This document shows, in pieces, positions 6,831-13,847 of a stretch of DNA of 14,673 nucleotides; within the stretch, counting starts at the first letter, position 1, and the number at the start of each line of letters is the position of its first letter. Both the position numbers and the translations under genes were made by a program. Source of the stretch: Ruminococcus sp. UBA5884 (GTDB taxonomy: Bacteria; Bacillota; Clostridia; Oscillospirales; Ruminococcaceae); the NCBI GenBank assembly GCA_002431975.1, contig DJFA01000026.1:1-14673 (forward strand). The letters are read 5' to 3'. The notes beneath the pieces were generated by a model that was given only the letters and a program-made list of their open reading frames with translations, did no database searches and was not told the origin of the DNA.

Positions 6831-7592
6831 ATGAGAACTCTTATATTTTCAAAAAGAAATCTTACTGAACTGCTCCGTGACCCTTTAAGCTATATATTCT
6901 GTCTTGGTTTTCCGGTAATAATGCTTATAATTATGACTGTTGTAAATGAAAGCATTCCTCCTCAGGCAAATATGACTATATTTAATATAGACAGCCTTTC
7001 ATCAGGTATTGCAGTATTCGGATTTACATTTGTAATGCTTTTTACTGCTCTTCATATTTCAAAAGACAGAGGAAGTGCTTTTCTTGCACGATTATATGCC
7101 TCTCCCCTTGAATCATATGAATTTATTGCCGGATATACGCTGCCTGTAATGATTATCGCATTTTTTCAGTGCATAATAACATACGCTGCTTCATTCATTA
7201 TAAGCATTATAACAGGCAATCCTCTCAGCATTTCACATATAATAGTTTCTGTACTGATACTTATGCCGTCCGCATTTATGTTTACAGGCTTCGGGCTGCT
7301 TTTCGGAAGTCTTTTCAATGACAAGGCTGCTCCGGGATTATGTTCAATAATCATAACTCTTTCATGTATGCTCGGCGGCGTATGGATGGATGTTGACAAT
7401 CTTAAAGGCGGATTTAAAAATCTCTGTATTTTCCTGCCGTTCTATCACTCTGTAAAAACAGGAAGAATGGCTGTCTCGGGAAATTATCAGGATTTCCCAA
7501 AATCAATGCTCATAGTATGCGTCTATGCTGCTGCAATATATATTCTTGCTGTAGCTGCATTCAATTCAAAAAAATTAAAAGATTTTTCTTGA
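6831..7592 (+). CDS. ABC-2 type transporter permease
   Basis: A 253-residue membrane protein with six hydrophobic segments (about 20-38, 58-78, 99-125, 135-160, 165-185, 222-245). It shows the ABC-2 pattern: a cytoplasmic N-terminus reading LRDPLSYIF, and a large loop with PQANMTIFN before the second helix. A TTG-initiated frame from 6804 overlaps the ATPase gene, but no ribosome binding site precedes it. The AGAAAGGA at 6808-6815 lies inside that extension and points to the ATG at 6831, with rather long spacing. It forms the membrane half of the exporter with the preceding ATPase. Its stop codon overlaps the -35 box of the next operon's promoter. Confidence 0.88.
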   Translation: MRTLIFSKRNLTELLRDPLSYIFCLGFPVIMLIIMTVVNESIPPQANMTIFNIDSLSSGIAVFGFTFVMLFTALHISKDRGSAFLARLYASPLESYEFIAGYTLPVMIIAFFQCIITYAASFIISIITGNPLSISHIIVSVLILMPSAFMFTGFGLLFGSLFNDKAAPGLCSIIITLSCMLGGVWMDVDNLKGGFKNLCIFLPFYHSVKTGRMAVSGNYQDFPKSMLIVCVYAAAIYILAVAAFNSKKLKDFS

Positions 7593-7617
7593 CAAAATGT
7601 ACATAAAAGTGTATTAT
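7589..7617 (+). promoter_or_regulatory. SigA-type promoter for the DUF6110/P1B-ATPase operon
   Basis: TTGACA (7589-7594), a 17-bp spacer and TATTAT (7612-7617). The -35 box is perfect and overlaps the TGA stop of the preceding permease. The predicted start near 7624 gives a leader of about 130 nt. Confidence 0.82.
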
Positions 7618-7630
7618 ATATATTATAAAT

Positions 7631-7665
7631 TAAAGCAGTCAGTATTATATATGTTGGCTGCTTTA
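7631..7665 (+). promoter_or_regulatory. Long leader hairpin before the DUF6110/P1B operon
   Basis: taaagcagtcagtat (7631-7645) pairs with atgttggctgcttta (7651-7665) over 15 positions, including a few G-U pairs, leaving a 5-base loop. The stem starts just downstream of the predicted transcription start. There is no T-run after it (gtattatcatt), so it is a poor terminator for the ABC-2 operon and more likely a leader structure. It might still slow read-through. Confidence 0.5.
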
Positions 7666-7702
7666 GTATTATCATTAAATTCTGACAGGCTTTTTTGCAA
7701 AT

Positions 7703-7722
7703 AAGTTAGTTATATCTAACTT
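7703..7722 (+). promoter_or_regulatory. GTTAG-N6-CTAAC palindrome, site 3
   Basis: aagttag-ttatat-ctaactt has perfect 7-bp arms. The central GTTAG (7705-7709) and CTAAC (7716-7720) have the same six-base gap as at 407-422 and 4276-4291. It lies about 95 bp downstream of the -10 box and about 16 bp before the AGGAAAGAGG ribosome binding site. Confidence 0.6.
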
Positions 7723-7756
7723 TTAAAATCATTACTCAGGAAAGAGGTTTTTTATT

Positions 7757-7984
7757 ATGAAAAATGTTTTTAAAAATGAAAAAGTCCGCTTCTTTGCAAT
7801 AGGAGCTCTTGCTGCAACTGCCGGAGTTAAATTCCTTAAAAGTGAAACTTTCAGAAAAGGCTGCGTTAAAACTGTTGCCGGCGGCATGAAAATAAGAGAA
7901 GATGCTGCTTCATCTCTCGCTAAAATCAAGGAAGATGCTCAGGATGTCTGTTATGAGGCAAAAATGACTGAAACAGAGGACTGA
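7757..7984 (+). CDS. Small DUF6110-like protein, partner of the P1B ATPase
   Basis: A 75-residue protein with a basic N-terminus, a short hydrophobic stretch (about 12-26, FFAIGALAATAGVKFL) and a charged, helical C-terminal half with many Lys, Glu and Asp residues. It resembles the DUF6110 family, which I recall as commonly encoded just before heavy-metal P-type ATPases in Clostridia. That assignment is from memory of context and pattern, not a search. Its function is unknown; a membrane-associated accessory or metal-handling role would be a guess. It carries two cysteines (C36, C60) but no CxxC. The start follows AGGAAAGAGG at 9 bases, and the ATPase begins 6 bases after the stop. Confidence 0.75.
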   Translation: MKNVFKNEKVRFFAIGALAATAGVKFLKSETFRKGCVKTVAGGMKIREDAASSLAKIKEDAQDVCYEAKMTETED

Positions 7985-7990
7985 TTCTAA

Positions 7991-10072
7991 ATGCGTTATA
8001 AAATCGTATATGATAATTACAACAGAATCCGTGTTCGCTGCGGAGATTATGTTATAAGCCGTGGTCAGGCTCTCAGTATAGAAAATGACCTTAAAAATTC
8101 AGGCTATGCACTAAATGCTGAAGTAAACCATAAAAGCGGCAGTATTCTTGTAAATTATCAGGACGGAAAACGCTCTGAAATTCTCAGATATATTGAAAGT
8201 CTTGACCGCAGCAATATTCCTGAATCTGAAATACCTGCTGCTGAAAAAGCTGACAAACAGTTCTGCTCCGATTTGGGAAAAATGATTTCTTTAAGAGTTA
8301 TTTCAAAATTCCTGCCTGCACCTGTCAGAAATATTATAACTATCGCAAAAGCCGCAGGATATATTCTTAAAGGTCTGGACAGCCTGCTTCAGTGCAGAAT
8401 GGATGTTGCAGTGCTTGATGCCGCTTCAATAAGTGCATCTCTGCTCCAGAGTAATTTCAAGACCGCTTCATCTGTAATGTTCCTGCTTAAACTTTCAGAT
8501 TTGCTTGAAAATTATACAAAACAGCGTACAAGACTCGCTCTTTCTGAACAGCTTTCACTCAATATATGCAATGTATGGCTTCAGACTGAAACTGAACCTG
8601 TTCTTGTTCCTTTCGATTCAATAGAGGTCGGCGACAAGGTTGTTGTATATGCAGGAAATCAGATACCATTTGACGGAACTGTCTGCGGAGGCGAAGCAAT
8701 GGTAAATCAGGCTACTATGACCGGCGAATCAGAACCGGTAGTCAAACAGTCAGGCGACAGCGTATTCGCTGGAACTGCTCTTGAAGCCGGAAAACTTGTC
8801 ATAGAAGTAAAAAGCCTTGCCGGAGATTCAAGACTCCAGAAAATTATCAGCCTGATAGATGAATCCGAAAACTTAAAGGCAAGTATCCAAAGCAATGCTG
8901 AACATCTTGCCGATTCAATCGTTCCATACAGTTTCCTCGGATTTGCTGCCGTTCTCCTCGCAACAGGCAATGTTACAAAGGCTGTATCTGTACTTATGGT
9001 TGATTTCTCATGTGCTATAAAGCTTTCAACTCCTATATCAGTTATTTCCGCAATGCGTGAAGCTGCTGAATACGGAATGACCGTCAAGGGCGGCAAGTAT
9101 CTTGAAGCCTTTGCTGCTGCTGATACAATAGTATTTGACAAGACAGGCACTCTTACAAATGCTGAACCCAAAGTAATCAATGTTGTAACATTCAACGGCT
9201 TTGAACGTGATGAAGTACTCAAAATATCCGCCTGCCTTGAGGAACATTTCCCGCACAGCGTAGCTACTGCTGTTGTAAATAAGGCTAAGGAGGAAAATCT
9301 CCTCCATGATGAAGAACATACAGAGGTTGAATACCTTGTTGCCCATGGAATAGTAACTTCATACAATGACAGCCGTGCAATTATCGGTTCTGCACATTTT
9401 GTATTTGAAGATGAAAATGTACCTGTTTCAGATGAACAGAAGGCTGATATTGAAAAGCTCAGCAAGGGAAATTCATCAATATTCCTCGCTATAGGCGGCA
9501 AACTTGCCGGAATGCTTGTAATTGATGACCCTGTCAGAGATGATGCTGCCGATGTTATCACAGAACTCCGCAGACTCGGCATAAAACGTATATGTATGCT
9601 TACAGGAGATGCGGAAGCTGCTGCAAAACGTGTTTCTGAACAGCTTAACCTTGATATGTATGTTTCACAGGTTCTTCCGGAACATAAAAGCGAATATGTA
9701 AAGGCTTTGCAGAAAAATAATCATAAGATAATAATGGTTGGTGACGGTGTAAATGATACTCCTGCTCTGGCGGCAGCCGATGTTTCAGTTGCTATGAGTG
9801 ACGGCTCGGATATCGCAAGAGAAGTAGCTGATGTCACACTCCATAATGACAATATTTATGATATTGCTGTTCTGCGTAAAATCAGTGAGCTGCTTATGCA
9901 GAGAATCCATTCAAATTATAATTTCATTATCGGATTCAATGCCGGTCTTATAGCACTCGGAGTTGCAGGTATTATTCCTCCAACTGTTTCAGCAGTGCTT
10001 CATAATGCATCAACTATGCTTATCTCAGCAAAAAGTATGACAAGACTGATTTACAAACCTGAAAACAAATAA
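7991..10072 (+). CDS. P1B-type heavy-metal-translocating ATPase
   Basis: A 693-residue P-type ATPase. The N-terminal ~70 residues look like an HMA_2-type ferredoxin-like domain without CxxC. The actuator loop has TGES (244-247), the phosphorylation site is DKTGT (383-387, D383), the P1B-type His-Pro region is HFPHS (419-423), and TGD (538-540) and GDGVND (584-589) complete the catalytic core. The metal-site helix reads FSCAIKLSTP (339-348) where typical pumps have CPCALGLATP, so the first Cys and the central Pro are absent. Metal identity therefore cannot be read from the motif. The DtxR-like box upstream would suit iron or manganese, but that is inference. It is coupled to the DUF6110-like gene, and the operon ends at the terminator at 10079-10116. 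The core is intact and no frameshift is seen. Confidence 0.92.
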   Translation: MRYKIVYDNYNRIRVRCGDYVISRGQALSIENDLKNSGYALNAEVNHKSGSILVNYQDGKRSEILRYIESLDRSNIPESEIPAAEKADKQFCSDLGKMISLRVISKFLPAPVRNIITIAKAAGYILKGLDSLLQCRMDVAVLDAASISASLLQSNFKTASSVMFLLKLSDLLENYTKQRTRLALSEQLSLNICNVWLQTETEPVLVPFDSIEVGDKVVVYAGNQIPFDGTVCGGEAMVNQATMTGESEPVVKQSGDSVFAGTALEAGKLVIEVKSLAGDSRLQKIISLIDESENLKASIQSNAEHLADSIVPYSFLGFAAVLLATGNVTKAVSVLMVDFSCAIKLSTPISVISAMREAAEYGMTVKGGKYLEAFAAADTIVFDKTGTLTNAEPKVINVVTFNGFERDEVLKISACLEEHFPHSVATAVVNKAKEENLLHDEEHTEVEYLVAHGIVTSYNDSRAIIGSAHFVFEDENVPVSDEQKADIEKLSKGNSSIFLAIGGKLAGMLVIDDPVRDDAADVITELRRLGIKRICMLTGDAEAAAKRVSEQLNLDMYVSQVLPEHKSEYVKALQKNNHKIIMVGDGVNDTPALAAADVSVAMSDGSDIAREVADVTLHNDNIYDIAVLRKISELLMQRIHSNYNFIIGFNAGLIALGVAGIIPPTVSAVLHNASTMLISAKSMTRLIYKPENK

Positions 10073-10078
10073 AATTCA

Positions 10079-10116
10079 AAAGGACTGTATTTTTTCATAC
10101 AGTCCTTTAAATTTTT
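10079..10116. terminator. Strong intrinsic terminator, likely bidirectional
   Basis: A perfect 12-bp stem, aaaggactgtat (10079-10090) with atacagtccttt (10097-10108), and a 6-base loop, followed by aaattttt. On the minus strand the tail is TTTTGAATTTTATTT. It ends the P1B operon and may also stop transcripts leaving the PBP gene. Confidence 0.88.
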
Positions 10117-10266
10117 CGCTTATTCTGTAGGGGCGACCATTGGTCGCCCGTTATGGTTAACCAATAATTTTTCATACCAAAAACAAATACCGAATTTATG
10201 GTTTAACCATAATTCAGGCGGGCGAAAACAGTTCGCCCCTACAAAAAACAATTCATCAAATTGGCG
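10110..10266. repeat. MITE-like repeat, copy 4 (left terminal repeat missing)
   Basis: It runs from aatttttcgcttattctgtag, like the inner long flank of copy 2, through the palindrome gtaggggcgaccattggtcg (from 10127). A 40-50 bp insert follows, with its own inverted segment ttatggttaacca...tggtttaaccataa, then ggcgggcga, gttcgcccctac (ending 10242) and the 24-bp short flank. The right end is tcaaattggcg. The outer part of the long flank appears lost at the terminator. The right end abuts the PBP stop codon. Confidence 0.8.
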
Positions 10267-11622
10267 TTAATTAAAATTGCTGTCAATTGCTGACAACAGA
10301 ACAGCTGCAATATTATTTGTACTTACCTCTCCGCTTACTCTGTTTTCAATAACTATACAGAATGCTATCGGGAAATCAGGGTCAGTACAAAATCCTGCAA
10401 GCAGTGAATTTTCCTCATCGCCATTTTTAACCTGTGCTGTACCGCTTTTTATGCCTGTTTCATATCCTAAAGATGATTTATAATTGTTTATTCCGTTTGA
10501 AACCATTATTTCCTTTACATATGAAGCAGTCTGTGCTGAAAAAAGAGTTGATGTATATTCAGTTTTTCCCTCTGCTACAGTTCTTCCCTTTACATTTGTT
10601 GCTGAACTTATAAAATACGGAATAGTCGCTTTACCGGTTTCATTTGCTATTGCACTCTGCCACATCATAAGCTGACAAGGACTTACCATTGATTCTCCCT
10701 GACCGATACAGCTCCACTGAGTATTGAATTCATCTGTATTTGTAACAACGGTTGATGCAGTTTCAGATTTTATTCCGTCAATTTCAATTTTATCCCCTGT
10801 TTCTCCATTAAGAGCATAACCCATTCTTGAATATGCTTTTTTGATATCATCAAGGCTTAAATCATCATCTTCAACAAGCTGTGCAAAAAACGGATTGCAG
10901 CTGTTTGCAAATGCTTCTGAAATATTCTGGACTCCATGTCCTGAACGCTTATGGCAGTTTATATAAAGATTCTGATGGTCAAGATATCTTCCTGTACATT
11001 CAAATGATTTACTGTAGAGCTTATCATGTCCCATTGATTCAAATGCAGCCACAAGAGTAGCTATTTTCTGAGTAGACCCTGGGACAGTCTTTATAAATGA
11101 CTTGCAGAGCAGACTTCCCTCTTTGAGATTTTCATATCCTGTCATAGGATTTACGCATGGCTTGCTTACACATACAAGTATTTCGCCTGTTTTATAGTTA
11201 TATGCAATTGCACAGCCGTCTTTTGAACCGAATGCAGCAAATACCTTTTTATTTGCCGCATGGTCAAGAGTTGTATATATTGCACTTTTTCCCTCTTTTG
11301 AATTGACTCCTCCTGAAAATGTATAGTTATTAAGGATTTCAGAATTTCTGGCAACGATTGTATTTGTCATCTGACCGCTTGAATCGCCTATAAAATTTCC
11401 GACATCAGCAAACTGGTCTGAAGGATAAAGATTATAATTGACTTTTTCATCAAACAATACATCGCCGTTTCTGTCATAGACTCGTCCGAGAGTAGATTCA
11501 TTTGAATTTATTATATAATATGAAGCTTCAAGCTGTATTTTTGCAACAAGAACAATCATTCCTACAGCAAAAACCGCTATTATCATTCCTATCAGTATAC
11601 TTCCACGCCTTAAACTTTTCAT
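10267..11622 (-). CDS. Class B penicillin-binding protein (peptidoglycan transpeptidase)
   Basis: A 451-residue D,D-transpeptidase that would cross-link peptidoglycan outside the membrane. It has one N-terminal membrane anchor (about 9-27) and a short pedestal region. The transpeptidase domain has all three active-site motifs: S183-T-Q-K186, S241-C-N243 and K392-S-G-T395. GQGE (307-310) is also typical of bPBPs. It is shorter than the ~600-750 residues of PBP2/PBP3 and closer in size to the PbpA type; no PASTA repeats are present. The start overlaps the SEDS gene stop as ATGA, with AGGGAG upstream, so it should be the cognate partner of that glycosyltransferase. The TAA stop falls in the terminal sequence of repeat copy 4. 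Confidence 0.92.
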   Translation of the reverse strand: MKSLRRGSILIGMIIAVFAVGMIVLVAKIQLEASYYIINSNESTLGRVYDRNGDVLFDEKVNYNLYPSDQFADVGNFIGDSSGQMTNTIVARNSEILNNYTFSGGVNSKEGKSAIYTTLDHAANKKVFAAFGSKDGCAIAYNYKTGEILVCVSKPCVNPMTGYENLKEGSLLCKSFIKTVPGSTQKIATLVAAFESMGHDKLYSKSFECTGRYLDHQNLYINCHKRSGHGVQNISEAFANSCNPFFAQLVEDDDLSLDDIKKAYSRMGYALNGETGDKIEIDGIKSETASTVVTNTDEFNTQWSCIGQGESMVSPCQLMMWQSAIANETGKATIPYFISSATNVKGRTVAEGKTEYTSTLFSAQTASYVKEIMVSNGINNYKSSLGYETGIKSGTAQVKNGDEENSLLAGFCTDPDFPIAFCIVIENRVSGEVSTNNIAAVLLSAIDSNFN

Positions 11623-12920
11623 TTTGAATCTGCTCCCTTCTTTTTATTTTTCTTTTTAAGCAGCTTTGAAGGCGGCAGAGTATATACAGGTGACTGGGTT
11701 GCCTTGAGCATTCCTATCATAAAACCGCTTGAAACCATCGAACTGCCTCCGTTTGATATAAACGGGATTGTAACGCCTGTAAAAGGTATCATATTGCATG
11801 AACCGAATATATTAAGAGCCATCTGTGTTATAAGCATTGCTGTTATGCATACACATAATGTACTGTGATAGTATGAGCGTGGATGATTGAGAATAACAAG
11901 GATAAGCATGAGTATTATTGCCATTACTGCGAATATCGCCATAATAAGTCCCCATTCTTCTGAAATTGATGAGAATACTATATCCGTATCATATGCGGCG
12001 ACCTTACAGAGATTTCCATGTGCAGGGCCTTTTCCGAACCAGCCGCCCTGAGCTATGGCTATAAGAGCTTTGCACTGCTGATATCCGTTTCCACTCTGGT
12101 CTGCCCATATATCAACGGAAAGTCTGTCCTTTACATATGACGGTGCAAATTTTACAGCTGCTGCAATTAAAACTAATCCGGCTGCTCCGGCAAATATGGC
12201 TTTTTTCTTTGAAAATTTAGCCTGAGGGTAACATATCCTGAGTATAAATGCACAGAATGCTGCCGCACAGAATGTAGGCAGACTTCCAAGGTCACGGCAC
12301 CACCACTGGAGAGCAACTATTGCTCCTGTCATGAAAAACAGTACTATATTGTCCGGAACTATATTTATTCCGAGGATTTTAACCTTGTTCTGCTGTGCGG
12401 TAAGTGATGTTGCACATACAAGTGCAAAAAGCGGTTTCATAAATTCAGACGGCTGAACCGTGAAAAATCCGAAATCTATCCACATACTTCTGCTTCCTGT
12501 AAATGCAACTGTTACAAACATAAGAGCCGCTATTGCAATATAGATATACTTCTTTTTTGATTCGATTACCGCATAATTCCTGACAAGCTTAAAACCTATC
12601 TGACATACTGCAAAACCTATGACTGTTGTTATGAAATGCTTATAATTGAACGATATCTCACCAAAACATGACTGAAATATAACACTCATATTAAGTATGA
12701 ATACAAGAAAAAAATCAAGAGTATAAGTATCCTGTTTAAAATGCTTTATTATTCCGAAATATATATAATCAGAAACAATTACTGCCGCTGAAAGAATTAT
12801 TACCGGCAGAATCTGTTCATATTCTCCCCTTATCCAGACCGTTGAAAGCATCGCTATATGTGTAAGTACTATGAAAAATGATATTTTTGAATAGGAAATT
12901 CCGTTCTGAAATTTACTCAT
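11619..12920 (-). CDS. SEDS-family peptidoglycan glycosyltransferase (FtsW/RodA/SpoVE)
   Basis: A 433-residue multi-spanning membrane protein that would polymerise lipid II into glycan strands. SEDS motifs are present: QPSEFMKP (156-163), RDLGS (209-213, D210 corresponding to the essential aspartate of RodA), SEEWG (320-324) and TGVTIPFISNGGSS (381-394). The C-terminus is a lysine-rich cytoplasmic tail. A longer TTG-initiated frame from 12959 lies inside the FHA gene. The ATG at 12920 is chosen because AAAGGAG precedes it at ideal spacing; it overlaps the FHA gene by 8 bases. The product could belong to the elongation, division or sporulation machinery, and the sequence alone does not separate RodA from FtsW with confidence. 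Confidence 0.93.
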   Translation of the reverse strand: MSKFQNGISYSKISFFIVLTHIAMLSTVWIRGEYEQILPVIILSAAVIVSDYIYFGIIKHFKQDTYTLDFFLVFILNMSVIFQSCFGEISFNYKHFITTVIGFAVCQIGFKLVRNYAVIESKKKYIYIAIAALMFVTVAFTGSRSMWIDFGFFTVQPSEFMKPLFALVCATSLTAQQNKVKILGINIVPDNIVLFFMTGAIVALQWWCRDLGSLPTFCAAAFCAFILRICYPQAKFSKKKAIFAGAAGLVLIAAAVKFAPSYVKDRLSVDIWADQSGNGYQQCKALIAIAQGGWFGKGPAHGNLCKVAAYDTDIVFSSISEEWGLIMAIFAVMAIILMLILVILNHPRSYYHSTLCVCITAMLITQMALNIFGSCNMIPFTGVTIPFISNGGSSMVSSGFMIGMLKATQSPVYTLPPSKLLKKKNKKKGADSK

Positions 12921-13452
12921 TGTCAGACTCCTTTCTTTTTGATTTTTCCTTGAATACAAGTATTCTGTTTCCTATCTGTATTTCATCATTGTCATAAATA
13001 CGTTTATGTGCAATTCTCTGACCGTTGACAAATGTTCCGTATGAGGAATTAAGGTCTGTTATGCTCCATGTACCGTTGCATACATTTATAATTGCATGAT
13101 ATCTTGAAACATACATATCCGAAAAACGTATATCAACGGCACTGTGTCTGCCTATTATTATTTCATCTGCATTAAGCGGATAATATACCTCATCATCTAT
13201 CAGAAACATCTGATGATTGATACCGTTTATTTTTTTTCTTTCAGTTATATTTTCCTTTATCGCTTTGCTGAATATAAAAACAGTTGTCATTACCATGAGT
13301 ATAAGAGCTGCGGCAATAGTCAGGTTTTCAGGAAACATTATATCTCCTATTGATTCCTTAAATGAACTGAACCCGTTTTTAAAGGATTCAGATACCTGTT
13401 CCCACCATACTTTTATATCATATATGAGTTTTTCTGTATCTATACTGTTCAT
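12913..13452 (-). CDS. Membrane-anchored FHA-domain protein
   Basis: A 179-residue protein with an N-terminal amphipathic stretch, one membrane helix (about 45-62) and a C-terminal forkhead-associated domain (about 80-168). The phosphothreonine-binding residues are visible: GRH (101-103), SRYH (116-119) and NSSYGTFVNG (135-144). FHA domains recognise phosphothreonine made by Ser/Thr kinases. In Actinobacteria, FHA proteins lie beside rodA-pbpA and couple kinase signalling to wall growth. Here the same order (FHA, SEDS, bPBP) suggests a similar role, but no kinase or phosphatase gene is in the window. The start follows AGAAAGGAG. No strong promoter is evident in the 71-base gap upstream, so read-through from azlCD is possible. 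Confidence 0.9.
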   Translation of the reverse strand: MNSIDTEKLIYDIKVWWEQVSESFKNGFSSFKESIGDIMFPENLTIAAALILMVMTTVFIFSKAIKENITERKKINGINHQMFLIDDEVYYPLNADEIIIGRHSAVDIRFSDMYVSRYHAIINVCNGTWSITDLNSSYGTFVNGQRIAHKRIYDNDEIQIGNRILVFKEKSKRKESDNE

Positions 13453-13523
13453 ATATTTTCTCCTTTCTGAATATTTATTTTACCGCCAATCTGATGGCTA
13501 TTCCTGTATTTTCAATCATAAAA

Positions 13524-13844
13524 TTACAATAAATTTAAAATTCTCTCTGTTATAAAAACTGCGGCGGCGGCTGATACTGCAACGGTCAGAAGTCCACGTC
13601 TGAAAAATGCCATTACAAGTGCTGTTATTCCTCCGGCTATTGCTGATATCAATGATGATGTTGAATATATTATTGCAGGAAAAACCATTGCTGAAAGCAC
13701 TCCATACGGCATATACAAAAGAAATGATTTTAAAAATCCGTCTTTAAGCTTTTTTCTGAAAAGAACAAGCGGAAGCATTCGGGGAATATATGTAACCAAT
13801 CCCATAAGTGCAATGCATATTATAATATAAACTGTACTGTTCAA
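13524..13844 (-). CDS. azlD: AzlD-family branched-chain amino-acid exporter, small subunit
   Basis: A 106-residue protein with four hydrophobic segments and the AzlD pattern (TYIPRMLPL near residues 18-26, then LLYMPYGVLSAMVFPAI). AzlD is the small partner of AzlC, and together they export branched-chain amino acids or analogues. The start is TTG, 3 bases after the azlC stop, with AAAAGGAGG eight bases before it, so initiation there is well supported. The azlC stop codon lies within that spacing, which implies tight translational coupling. Confidence 0.9.
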   Translation of the reverse strand: MNSTVYIIICIALMGLVTYIPRMLPLVLFRKKLKDGFLKSFLLYMPYGVLSAMVFPAIIYSTSSLISAIAGGITALVMAFFRRGLLTVAVSAAAAVFITERILNLL

Positions 13845-13847
13845 CTG

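Noticed and set aside
7631..7665. Intrinsic terminator of the XRE-ABC operon
   Set aside because: The stem is good but no T-run follows on the plus strand, and a strong promoter lies just upstream, so it is listed as a leader hairpin.
8707..9582. Long open frame antisense to the P1B ATPase
   Set aside because: It is serine-rich shadow coding opposite a gene with a complete motif set, with no ribosome binding site or known family features.
1..10266. GC-rich palindromic repeats as a CRISPR array
   Set aside because: The copies are about 1-5 kb apart, differ internally and have no regular spacers or cas genes.
12921..12959. TTG start for the SEDS protein
   Set aside because: It is inside the FHA gene without a ribosome binding site; ATG at 12920 has an ideal one.
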